47,142 bases of DNA, taken from the NCBI GenBank assembly GCA_030693515.1, contig JAUYAK010000024.1, forward strand, positions 1-47,142, in the 5' to 3' direction. Shown here one piece after another: positions 7,406 through 13,929 of this stretch. Positions within the stretch are counted from its first letter, which is position 1, and each line of letters begins with the position of its first letter. Position numbers and translations under genes: made by a program. Below the pieces are notes generated by a model. That model had not been told where the DNA came from, made no database searches, and saw nothing but the letters and a program-made list of their open reading frames with translations. This DNA is from Opitutaceae bacterium (GTDB taxonomy: Bacteria; Verrucomicrobiota; Verrucomicrobiia; Opitutales; Opitutaceae).

Positions 7406-7608
7406 GTGCGGGCCTCCACGCGGTGGTTTTGATCGAGAGCACTTCGGACCGCGGCCAAATCAAAACGCACTAGGCGGCCAATTCGGTAGTGCGGAATCGC
7501 TCTGCGCTTTTGTTGGTTTCTCAGCCATCGCTCGCTAGGTCGAGAGTCCTCGGGGAAGAGCGCAGCCAAAAGTTCAGAAGAAGAAAGAAGTTGATCGGTG
7601 GAGGTCAT
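7402..7608 (-). CDS. AlpA/excisionase-like HTH regulator, 68 aa
   Basis: The product has the length and pattern of AlpA/Xis-type winged-helix proteins: LLAALFPEDSRPSERWLRNQ, then KRRAIPHYRIGRLVRFDLAA, where 'IPHYRIGRLVRFDLxxV' is the wing found in many excisionases and AlpA regulators. Such proteins activate or direct excision of integrated elements. ATG 7608 is chosen over one 30 nt upstream because a promoter-like sequence (7620-7648) would lie inside the longer form. It heads the operon that includes the helicase and is divergent from the XRE gene, the usual layout of an element's excision switch. Confidence 0.75.
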   Translation of the reverse strand: MTSTDQLLSSSELLAALFPEDSRPSERWLRNQQKRRAIPHYRIGRLVRFDLAAVRSALDQNHRVEART

Positions 7609-7619
7609 AGTGCGAAACC

Positions 7620-7648
7620 TATGCACACTTCGTTGCACATTATTTCAA
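7620..7648 (-). promoter_or_regulatory. Putative promoter/operator between AlpA-like and XRE genes
   Basis: On the minus strand TTGAAA and TGCATA are separated by 17 bp, a plausible -35/-10 pair for the AlpA operon. The expected start of transcription is only about 5 nt before the ATG, so the mRNA would be almost leaderless. Two TGCACA direct repeats (7622-7627 and 7634-7639, 12 bp apart) lie inside it and could bind the XRE regulator. This is inferred from sequence pattern only. Confidence 0.35.
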
Positions 7649-7692
7649 GTCTCGACCCTTTCCTGCCTGTAGTTTGATACCCACCGTGTGCT

Positions 7693-8400
7693 ATGCCTCG
7701 GCCACCTAAATTCATTCATCCAATTCGCGCACTCCGAAAGGCGATGGGGCCGGAGTTCACCCAAGCCAGATTTGCGGAGCTGGTTGGTTTCAGCACCTCG
7801 GCAATTCAAAGGATCGAGCTAGGAGACCTTGAAGTGAGCGAAAAGCTGGCGCTCCGAATTACGGCCGCCACGGGTGTCCGCGAAGATTCAATAACAGGGA
7901 AAAGCGGCCACCCCACCGATCTACTCGGAAATCCCTATTCCGCAGAGTTTTACCGGCTCTACTCGATGGAAGATTCAGCGGAATCCCAACACGACTTTCG
8001 CACTATCGTGCCGCTCGTAACCGCATATCTTCATAACACACTAGCCGCCGCGCAAGAAAAGCACCGCCTCCATGCCCTGCTACTATCCCTCGGCAAATGG
8101 CTTCGGGACTCCCTGGATGAATTCAAACTGCGGGCCACAGCGGATCGCATGTTCCGCGAATGGAAGGAAGAACTTGAGTCCGCTGCACCACCCGAGATGC
8201 GCGCAGACATTCGCGCTTTTCCGTCACGAATAATGGAAGGCACCCTAGCCAGCCCGTTCCTTGAGAAGACAAAAAGAGTCGCCTACAAGGAGCTCAATAA
8301 ACGCTTCAATTTCGACAAAATGGCCAGCGATCCAGATTGGCAGGACTTCATTAAAGAACAGGAGAAATCCGCCAAAAAAGATCCGCCTCCGAATCGGTAA
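7693..8400 (+). CDS. XRE-family transcriptional regulator, 235 aa
   Basis: Residues 10-65 are a Cro/CI-type helix-turn-helix (TQARFAELVGFSTSAIQRIE, then LGDLEVSEKLALRITAATGV). The remaining 170 residues are helical and contain no domain I can name; this could be a dimerisation or ligand-binding part. It is the element's only clear plus-strand gene besides the remnants and reads away from the AlpA-like gene, so it is a good candidate for the repressor that keeps the element integrated. Its last 50 bp overlap the 3' end of the convergent integrase gene, so both stop codons are inside the other's coding sequence. Confidence 0.8.
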   Translation: MPRPPKFIHPIRALRKAMGPEFTQARFAELVGFSTSAIQRIELGDLEVSEKLALRITAATGVREDSITGKSGHPTDLLGNPYSAEFYRLYSMEDSAESQHDFRTIVPLVTAYLHNTLAAAQEKHRLHALLLSLGKWLRDSLDEFKLRATADRMFREWKEELESAAPPEMRADIRAFPSRIMEGTLASPFLEKTKRVAYKELNKRFNFDKMASDPDWQDFIKEQEKSAKKDPPPNR

Positions 8401-9529
8401 CGAGATTCAGATAGTGCTTCTTGATGATCCCTTCGGAATTCCCCGCTTGAAGCGCCGTGTCGCCGAGACTTCTCCACTTCGCGACGTGCATCGAGACAAA
8501 CGTATGCCGGAGCACGTCGTTGCTGAGATGGAAACGGCGACGGACTCGCGCCACGTGATCGGGCATGTTCTCAACCATGATCGGGAACTCGCCGATCGAA
8601 TAGCGGCGCAGCCAAGCGGCGAGGTTGGGCTGAATCGTGATTTGCCGCAGGCTGTTTGTCTTCGCTAGCTCGGGGGTGATGCGGATCACACCGATCTGCT
8701 CGTCGATCACGCGGCTCTTGTCCGCGAGCTCATGCAGCTTCCGCAGCTCGCCACTATCCACCGAAGGCCGTATGCCCGCAAACGTCGCGAGCGCGAAGTA
8801 AGGCACAAGGTAGCCCGGATGGTGTTTGCACCGCTCCGGCCCGGCGCAGCTCTCGAGAAACCCAAACAACTCGGCGACCTGCGCCGCGGTAAGGATCTGC
8901 GGAAGCCCGCGGGCGATTTCGTGCTGATGGATCGCCTTCACCGGATTCCGCGTGACCCAGCGCCGGCGGTCGTGCGCGCAGAATTCAAAGATGGCGTGCA
9001 GGTAGGTCCGCAGGTTGTTCCAGCTCTTCTTAGCCTGCCCGCGCGTGGCCATCATCGCCTCTATCTCTGCCGTCTCAATCGTGTGCATGGCCCGGCCGGC
9101 AAACGTCCGGCACAGCAGGGCCAGCACCTTGCCGTAGTCCACGGCCACCGCGGCGCTGATATTGCCGGACCGATTCGCAAGGAATGCCTCCGCCGCGGCC
9201 TCGACCCCCATCTCAACCGCGGGCGGGCGATAGTTAGCCAGGAACCATTCGACGGCCGTCGAGAGCGAGCGACCCCCTAGCCTAGCAAACACCGCCTCGG
9301 CTTCCGCCACCTGCGCCGTGTTAAGCCGCGTCGAAACCGGTTTGAGCGCGCCATCGGCATTCGCCGCCGCAACCTCAAGCCGGTTCTTCTCGCCGAGCGC
9401 CTCATCACGGGATTTGAACCGCCGCCGCACCCGCTCGCCATGCAGGTAGCCGACAATCTGAAACGTCCGGTATTTGCATCCGTGTTCCTTGGCATGGATG
9501 GCGCGAATCCTGAAACCCGCGGCTTTCAT
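8351..9529 (-). CDS. int: Tyrosine recombinase/integrase, 392 aa
   Basis: This enzyme would carry out site-specific recombination between the tRNA-Leu site and the circular element. Counting from ATG 9529, the C-terminal catalytic domain has Arg254 (TFAGIRPSVD), a probable Lys290 (ELAKTN), Arg341-His342 (SNDVLRHTF) and Tyr373 as nucleophile (IKKHYLNLV). The usual histidines of the HxxR and GH boxes are Asn here (Asn338, Asn364), a variation I have also seen in verrucomicrobial integrases. Residues about 60-205 form an arm/core-binding SAM-like region. ATG 9529 is preferred over ATG 9541 because GGAGGT lies 5 nt before it. The gene points away from the tRNA-side att site 100 bp upstream. Confidence 0.92.
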   Translation of the reverse strand: MKAAGFRIRAIHAKEHGCKYRTFQIVGYLHGERVRRRFKSRDEALGEKNRLEVAAANADGALKPVSTRLNTAQVAEAEAVFARLGGRSLSTAVEWFLANYRPPAVEMGVEAAAEAFLANRSGNISAAVAVDYGKVLALLCRTFAGRAMHTIETAEIEAMMATRGQAKKSWNNLRTYLHAIFEFCAHDRRRWVTRNPVKAIHQHEIARGLPQILTAAQVAELFGFLESCAGPERCKHHPGYLVPYFALATFAGIRPSVDSGELRKLHELADKSRVIDEQIGVIRITPELAKTNSLRQITIQPNLAAWLRRYSIGEFPIMVENMPDHVARVRRRFHLSNDVLRHTFVSMHVAKWRSLGDTALQAGNSEGIIKKHYLNLVTDSEADLFWRISPVL

Positions 9530-9564
9530 CGTGACCTCCATTCTACTACCCGGAGTGTCAACCG

Positions 9565-9625
9565 CTCATGCCAGCAAATCTGGCATGAGTGACGGGGCGA
9601 ACTTAGCGATTTACCTCTGACAGAG
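9565..9625. promoter_or_regulatory. Arm-type recombination sites, integrase end of element
   Basis: CTCATGCCAG-5-CTGGCATGAG forms a perfect 10-bp inverted repeat (9565-9589). TGGCATGAGTGAC (9581-9593) and TTACCTCTGACAGAG (9611-9625) recur near the other element end at 800-812 and 700-714. The sites lie between the integrase start and the att core, so they could also govern integrase transcription. Confidence 0.65.
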
Positions 9626-9626
9626 G

Positions 9627-9652
9627 CTGGTGCCCGGGGTGGGGGTCGAACC
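9627..9652. repeat. att core repeat, tRNA-side copy
   Basis: This copy overlaps the last 25 nt of tRNA-Leu (T-arm 3' side, acceptor stem and CCA). It is identical to 625-650, and integration therefore preserves a complete tRNA gene. Confidence 0.92.
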
Positions 9653-9712
9653 CACAAGACTTTCGTCGGAAGATTTTGAGTCTACTGCGTCTGCCAATTC
9701 CGCCACCCGGGC
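9628..9712 (-). tRNA. tRNA-Leu(CAA)
   Basis: The gene folds as an 85-nt leucine tRNA with encoded CCA: acceptor stem GCCCGGG paired with CCCGGGC, the class II D-arm TGGCGGAATTGGCAGACGC, anticodon loop CTCAAAA (anticodon CAA), a long variable arm and T-arm GTGGGTTCGACCCCCAC. The anticodon stem GTAGA/TCTTC has one U-U mismatch at the second pair. It reads UUG codons. The 3' end serves as the integration site of the adjacent element. Confidence 0.95.
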
Positions 9713-9785
9713 AGTGGGAGCGTGGGCGGAAACTGAAAAACACCCCCCGCGCTGTCCACGCCAAATTCCTGCAAGCTAGGGTTTC

Positions 9786-9878
9786 GTTTGTCATGGCGAG
9801 CCCGGCTCGGCGGGCGCGGCCATCCAGCTGAAATTCCAGAGGGATGGCCACGTCGCTGCGCTCCTCGCCATGACAAAC
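9786..9878. repeat. Palindromic interspersed repeat with 15-bp perfect inverted ends
   Basis: GTTTGTCATGGCGAG (9786-9800) and CTCGCCATGACAAAC (9864-9878) are exact inverted ends. A related copy lies at 15888-15980 and a truncated one at 10996-11049. This GTCATnGCGAG...nATGAC type of repeat is widespread in bacterial genomes and non-coding; it accounts for protein-like frames across it. The rest of 9713-10036 shows no gene. Confidence 0.8.
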
Positions 9879-10036
9879 AGGGTTCATGGCCCCGATCACT
9901 CAAGGCACCCCGCCGGGGTCGGGCTCTCACCAGGACGAGACCGCCCCAGCCCCATTCCCGCCCAGCGATGCGCCCTTCCGCCGAGGCCGCCTTTCGCCTT
10001 CCAACTTCCTCCCTTCGGCTCTCCACTTTTCCCGCC

Positions 10037-10795
10037 ATGCCCGACTTCCGCGCCTACTGCACCCCGGCCAGTGCCGAACCCGCGGAGATCACGCTCGCGG
10101 CCGACGAGTCGCACCACCTCGTGACCGTGAACCGCGCCCGCGAGGGCGATCCGGTGGTGGCGTTTGACGGGCGCGGGACCGAGTGGGACTGCGATCTCGT
10201 GGCCGCGCGCCGGGCCGGAGCGGTGCTGCGCGTGCGCACGCGGCGCTCGCACCCTGCCCCGCCCTGCGAAATCACCCTCGGCCAGGCGCTGCCCAAGGGC
10301 GCGACGATGGACGCCATCGTGCGCAAGGCCACGGAGCTCGGCGCGCGCCGCCTCGCCCCGCTCGAGACCGAGCGCACGCAGGTCCACCTCGCCGCCGACC
10401 GCTCGGACCGGAAAGGGGAAAAGTGGCGCACCGCCGCCCTCGAGGCGGCGAAGCAGTGCGGCAACCCCTTCGTGCCCGACCTCCTGCCGGTGCAGGACCT
10501 GCGGGCCTTTCTCGCGGCCACGGCCGACGCCGAGCTGAAGCTGATCGCGAGCCTCGCGCCCGGCGCCCAACCGCTCAAGGCGGTGCTCGCGGCGTTTCGG
10601 GAGAACCACGCGCGCCCTCCCGCCACCGCCGCCTGGCTCATCGGCCCCGAGGGGGATTTCTCCCCGGCGGAGCTGGCCGCAGCGCAGGCCGCGGGCTTTG
10701 CGCCCGTGACGCTCGGCCCCCTCGTGCTCCGCTGCGAGACGGCGGCGATCTATGCGCTCAGCGTGCTGAGGCATGAGACGGCGGGCGGCGCCTGA
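10037..10795 (+). CDS. rsmE: 16S rRNA (uracil-1498-N3)-methyltransferase RsmE, 252 aa
   Basis: RsmE methylates U1498 of 16S rRNA in the 30S subunit using S-adenosylmethionine. The length fits the family. The N-terminal PUA-like domain has DESHHLVTVNRAREGDPVVA, the middle contains LGQALPKGATMDAIVRKATE, and the C-terminal SPOUT knot shows the signature IGPEGDFSPAELAAAQAAGF followed by LGPLVLRCETAAIYALSVL. ATG 10037 begins MPDFRAY at the normal family start; an upstream extension to 9788 would translate the palindromic repeat. There is no Shine-Dalgarno before it. It stands alone on the plus strand. Confidence 0.95.
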   Translation: MPDFRAYCTPASAEPAEITLAADESHHLVTVNRAREGDPVVAFDGRGTEWDCDLVAARRAGAVLRVRTRRSHPAPPCEITLGQALPKGATMDAIVRKATELGARRLAPLETERTQVHLAADRSDRKGEKWRTAALEAAKQCGNPFVPDLLPVQDLRAFLAATADAELKLIASLAPGAQPLKAVLAAFRENHARPPATAAWLIGPEGDFSPAELAAAQAAGFAPVTLGPLVLRCETAAIYALSVLRHETAGGA

Positions 10796-10828
10796 TAGGA
10801 GAGTCCCAGAGCGATCAGACCCATCCGA

Positions 10829-10915
10829 GGTGGGGCCGGCTCTCCGAGCCGGCCTGGGTTGCAGGGCGAATCTGCACCCGTGAACTCAGGCCGCTTGCGG
10901 AGAAGCGGCCCCACC
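10829..10915. repeat. Compound palindromic repeat downstream of rsmE
   Basis: The outer arms GGTGGGGCC and GGCCCCACC enclose a perfect hairpin GGCCGGCTC-TCC-GAGCCGGCC (10834-10854). It could end rsmE transcription as a stem, but no T-run follows. Its form is that of an interspersed non-coding repeat. Together with 10996-11049 it fills the rsmE-fabH gap. Confidence 0.6.
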
Positions 10916-10995
10916 ACCCATGCGTTCAGACGTCAACGCAGGTTGGCACAAGCTTCGCATCGAGGCCGAACCGGCGCAGACGGCCGCATGATACT

Positions 10996-11049
10996 GGTTG
11001 TCATTGCGCACCCAGCCCAGCCGGGCGTGGCAATCCAGCGGAAGGCTCG
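10996..11049. repeat. Truncated copy of the GTCATnGCG interspersed repeat
   Basis: GGTTGTCATTGCGCACCCAG and GGGCGTGGCAATCCAGC match the left part of the 15888-15980 repeat. The right inverted end is missing. Confidence 0.5.
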
Positions 11050-11071
11050 TAGCCCGCCGGGGGGACCGGGC

Positions 11072-12070
11072 TCACCACACCAGCAAACCGCCCGCAAACG
11101 TCAGCCCCGCGCCGACGCTGCAAAAGATGATCCGGTCACCGTCGGTGAAGATGCCCTCTTCCGCGGCCCAGCCGAGCGCCATGGAGACGCTGGCGGCGCT
11201 GGTGTTGCCGTATTTCGAAATGGTGACGACGAACTTGTCGTAGGGGATGCCCACGCGCTTGCTCACGGCCTTGAGGATGCGCTCGTTGGCCTGGTGAGGC
11301 ACGATCCACGAGATGTCCTCGGGCTTCAGGTTCTCGCGCGCGAGCGTCTGCTCGATCTGCTCGGCGAAACCGATGACGGCGTGCTTGAAGACCGCCGTGC
11401 CGTCCATCTGGAGATAAAAACTATCCAAGTCCGCCCCGGCAAACGCCGGCCACGGCATGCGCGCGCCGCCGCCGAGCCGCTGGATGGAGTCGAACTGCTC
11501 GGCGTCGCCCGAGAGGCCCATGCGGTGCAGGCGATGCCCGCCCTCGCCGCCGGTGAGGATGGCCGCGCCCGCGCCGTCGCCGAAGAGAAACGCCGTGTCC
11601 TGGCACTCGGGGTTGGTGATGCGGGAGAGGAGCTCGGCGGTGACGACGGCGATGTTCTTCGCCGTGCCGCAGCGGATGAAGGTCCGGCCCACCTCGAGGG
11701 CGTAGAGCCAGCCCGAGCAGGCGGCATTGAGGTCAAACGCCAGCGCGCGCGGGATGCCCAGCTCACGGGCCAGCGAACTCGCCGCCGAGGGCACCGGCTG
11801 ATCCGGGATGATCGTGGCCAAGATGATGCCGTCGATCTGGTCCACCGCCATGCCGGCCTGGGCGAGCGCGTGGCGCACCGCGGTCTTGGCGAGATCGGTG
11901 GCGGACTCGTCCTCGGCGGCGTAGCGGCGCTCGCGGATGCCGGTGAGGCGGACCATCTCCTCCTCGGTGCGATCCGGAAAGGCCTTCAGGATTTCGCTGT
12001 TGGCGCGGATGTTGGCGGGGACCGCAAAACCCACCCCGGCAATGCGAACGGTATCGGCTGTGGTGCTCAA
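11072..12070 (-). CDS. fabH: Beta-ketoacyl-ACP synthase III (FabH-like), 332 aa
   Basis: The protein condenses an acyl-CoA starter with malonyl-ACP to begin fatty-acid or related chain synthesis in the cytoplasm. The catalytic triad is visible: Cys118 in AFDLNAACSGWLYAL, His259 in VPHQANERIL and Asn289 in KYGNTSAASV. The glycine-rich ends (FLFGDGAGAAIL, FCSVGAGLTFAGGLL) are typical and the length is normal. It lies 38 nt after the lipoyl/E3-binding gene on the same strand, so the two are probably co-transcribed. That neighbour suggests a link to branched-chain 2-oxoacid dehydrogenase, which supplies branched acyl-CoA starters, but this is inference; a housekeeping or secondary-metabolite role is equally open. 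Confidence 0.93.
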   Translation of the reverse strand: MSTTADTVRIAGVGFAVPANIRANSEILKAFPDRTEEEMVRLTGIRERRYAAEDESATDLAKTAVRHALAQAGMAVDQIDGIILATIIPDQPVPSAASSLARELGIPRALAFDLNAACSGWLYALEVGRTFIRCGTAKNIAVVTAELLSRITNPECQDTAFLFGDGAGAAILTGGEGGHRLHRMGLSGDAEQFDSIQRLGGGARMPWPAFAGADLDSFYLQMDGTAVFKHAVIGFAEQIEQTLARENLKPEDISWIVPHQANERILKAVSKRVGIPYDKFVVTISKYGNTSAASVSMALGWAAEEGIFTDGDRIIFCSVGAGLTFAGGLLVW

Positions 12071-12108
12071 CGGGCGGGAGGATTAGGCGGCAATGCGGCC
12101 ACGTCCAC

Positions 12109-12576
12109 TCAAGATTTGCGGTTCGCCAGCCAGCGGGTGACGTCGTCGCCCGACACGCGGCCGCCGGGGCCGGTGGCCTCGAGGCCGGTCATTGTGGCCA
12201 GATCGACGCCCGCCTCCTGGGCGAGCTTGGTCGCGCGCGGCGTCCAGACGAGGGCCGCCGCCGGCTTGGCCGCCACGGGGGCCGCAGCGACCGCGCCGCC
12301 CTTGGATTCGAGATGGCGCAGGCTCACATCGGCGGTCTCGAGCCGGAGAAACAACGCGCCCGGCTGCAGGATCTCGCCGGGCTTCACCGGCAAGGCGAGC
12401 ACCGTGCCATCGGCCGGCGCCTCGTATTCGAAGATCGATTTGTCGCTCTCGAGTTCGGCGATTTTCTGCCCCTTGGTCACCCGGGCGCCGGGCTGGGTCT
12501 TGAGCGTGATGACGGTGAGCTCGCTCACAGTCGCGCCCATGGAAGGCACAGGGATGTCGATGATGAAGGTGGACAT
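12109..12576 (-). CDS. Short lipoyl/E3-binding-domain protein (E2-like without catalytic domain), 155 aa
   Basis: Residues 3-82 are a lipoyl domain with the modified lysine Lys46 in ELESDKSIFEYEAPADG. Residues 110-150 (WTPRATKLAQEAGVDLATMT, GPGGRVSGDDVTRW) match the peripheral subunit-binding domain that docks E3 or E1. A full E2 of a 2-oxoacid dehydrogenase would continue with a catalytic acyltransferase domain of over 200 residues; here the frame stops after ANRKS and fabH follows. It could be a swinging-arm carrier protein like the accessory subunits of some complexes. No E1 or E3 gene is present in the window. Confidence 0.85.
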   Translation of the reverse strand: MSTFIIDIPVPSMGATVSELTVITLKTQPGARVTKGQKIAELESDKSIFEYEAPADGTVLALPVKPGEILQPGALFLRLETADVSLRHLESKGGAVAAAPVAAKPAAALVWTPRATKLAQEAGVDLATMTGLEATGPGGRVSGDDVTRWLANRKS

Positions 12577-12772
12577 GCAGGAGAAACGAAAAGGACCGCG
12601 GGCGAACCGAGGAGGCGGAGCGCCGGACGGAGGTTAGGCCCGGCGTTGTGGGCGAGGATGCCCGCGAAGTCGAGCGGGCTTTGGCGGGCGGGGCGCCGGC
12701 CGATTCAGGCGCAGTCTGTATGCCGACCGTCGAGAGACTTGCCCTGCCAGGCACCGCCAATAACGTCCCGCC

Positions 12773-12985
12773 ATGCCCGCCACCTTGCCAGAACTTCTGC
12801 GACTCCCAAAGAAACGCCGCATGGAAATCGCCGAACGCCTCTGGGCCTCGGTTGAGAACGAATCAGACAAGCCCGTCCCCGCCGCGCATCGCGCAATTCT
12901 CGACAAGCGCCTCGCCTCCTACCGCGCAGGGAAATCCAAGGTCATCACGCACGCCGAGCTGATGCGCCGGCTGCGTGAGTCATGA
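12773..12985 (+). CDS. Addiction-module antitoxin component, 70 aa
   Basis: Small acidic/basic protein starting MPATLPELLRLPKKRRMEIA with ERLWASVENE and ending ITHAELMRRLRES. This is the pattern of the family often called 'putative addiction module component' (about 70-75 aa, LPxxERxxLAExLWxSL). It would neutralise the following toxin and probably repress the pair. Its TGA overlaps the next start in ATGA, so translation is coupled. No Shine-Dalgarno precedes ATG 12773 (CCCGCCATG). Confidence 0.8.
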   Translation: MPATLPELLRLPKKRRMEIAERLWASVENESDKPVPAAHRAILDKRLASYRAGKSKVITHAELMRRLRES

Positions 12986-13326
12986 CCGGCAAGCCGGTCG
13001 TCGCCCTGATTGAAGTTCAGGCCGATTTGGAGCACGCGAAGATACAATACGCGTCGTGGCGAACCGGCGGCGCAGCACACGTGCTCGAAAAATACGACGA
13101 AACCGTCGGTGGCATTGAGACGAATCCTGAACGCTTCCCCTGCAAATACGGACCCATCCAACGTGCGATTTTGGAACGCTCCTTCTACATCGCCTATTTC
13201 ATTCAGGAACCGGATCGCTCCGTTGTTCTCGCTGTGCTCGATGGCCGTCGCTCTCCCGTCACTATCCGCGGCATTCTCGGCGAGAGAGTTGCAGCGCAGA
13301 AGGCCGGCTACCGCCCAGCCATGTGA
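12982..13326 (+). CDS. ParE/RelE-superfamily toxin, 114 aa
   Basis: Encoded directly after the antitoxin component with a 4-nt overlap. Features of the ParE/RelE fold are present: an N-terminal helix pair (IEVQADLEHAKIQYASWRTG), a central strand (RFPCKYGPIQRAILERSFY) and the C-terminal strand pair ending SVVLAVLDGRRSP. ParE members poison gyrase and RelE members cleave mRNA on the ribosome; which applies cannot be told here. It is slightly longer than the usual 95-105 residues. The 13327-13478 spacer holds only a 43-codon frame I do not support. Confidence 0.75.
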   Translation: MTGKPVVALIEVQADLEHAKIQYASWRTGGAAHVLEKYDETVGGIETNPERFPCKYGPIQRAILERSFYIAYFIQEPDRSVVLAVLDGRRSPVTIRGILGERVAAQKAGYRPAM

Positions 13327-13478
13327 ATCAAAAGCTGACATGATGACAGCCACCGTCGCCACCGCCGCGATCCTGCGCTTCGCCTGCACCTTGTGCTCTC
13401 AAGGCTGCAACGGCACGCTGCTGCCTGACACGTTGAAGAACGTGAACCCGACACGGAATGTGGTGCGCTAGAATAAAT

Positions 13479-13889
13479 ATGGAAACAAGGCTCCATCGTT
13501 TGATTCGCGACTACCAGTATGCTGTAAGCGAAAAGTTCGAAATGCTCCGCTCCGAACTGGGTATCGAAGCCCCGAAATCGAACACCGACTGGGCATGCAA
13601 TGGTATCAAGCAAAGCGGCCAACTCGCGGACGGTTCAAAATACAACAAGCACGGCTTCGGTTGCGCCATACGGTATTCCACGGGGGCCATTGATTTTGAT
13701 TTCGGCGCAAATGGAGAACTTGACGGTTTTGACGCGTCACGACTCTGGAGGTTTTCCAAGGCGAGTAAGCGTGACTACGGTTTCGCCACCGAAAAAGAAA
13801 TTTTTGCAGAAATTTCGGAGGCCGTTTCACGAGGGAAACTGCGATTTTCGGGTTACATGCTTTACTACGTGAACGCGAAAAACAGTTAG
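13479..13889 (+). CDS. DUF6896-like hypothetical protein, 136 aa
   Basis: The central segment [20 protein letters not shown] and the tail [20 protein letters not shown] recall proteins annotated as DUF6896, small soluble bacterial proteins often found among toxin-immunity genes; this is from memory and moderately certain. Trp in [16 protein letters not shown] WACNGIKQ and the aromatic end [11 protein letters not shown] are typical. ATG 13479 gives a natural N terminus ([16 protein letters not shown]), whereas the longer frame from 13458 adds MWCARIN. The DNA is noticeably less GC-rich than neighbouring genes, consistent with recent acquisition alongside the toxin pair. Confidence 0.55.
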   Translation: METRLHRLIRDYQYAVSEKFEMLRSELGIEAPKSNTDWACNGIKQSGQLADGSKYNKHGFGCAIRYSTGAIDFDFGANGELDGFDASRLWRFSKASKRDYGFATEKEIFAEISEAVSRGKLRFSGYMLYYVNAKNS

Positions 13890-13929
13890 GTCTGCATCAG
13901 TCACGTTTGCAGCGATTCTTTCCACTCCG

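Larger units (their letters stand above)
625..9652. mobile_element. Integrative element at the 3' end of tRNA-Leu(CAA)
   Basis: A 9.0-kb segment is bounded by a perfect 26-bp direct repeat (625-650 and 9627-9652) that reproduces the 3' end of tRNA-Leu including CCA. A tyrosine integrase starts about 100 bp inside the tRNA-side junction, as usual for tRNA-targeting elements. Cargo on the minus strand is an AlpA-like regulator, a helicase, a repeat cluster and small genes; an XRE regulator reads divergently. I find no capsid, portal, terminase, relaxase or type IV secretion gene. The order integrase, regulator switch, Rep-like helicase, repeats resembles phage-inducible chromosomal islands, but no packaging gene supports that, so satellite status is inference. 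Integration itself is well supported. Confidence 0.9.

Noticed and set aside
9788-10036. An 83-residue N-terminal extension of RsmE
   Set aside because: The extension translates the palindromic repeat, and the RsmE family starts at MPDFRAY.
13338-13471. A 43-codon frame between the toxin and the DUF6896-like gene
   Set aside because: There is no similarity, no initiation signal and no overlap with neighbours; it may be a remnant but cannot be supported.
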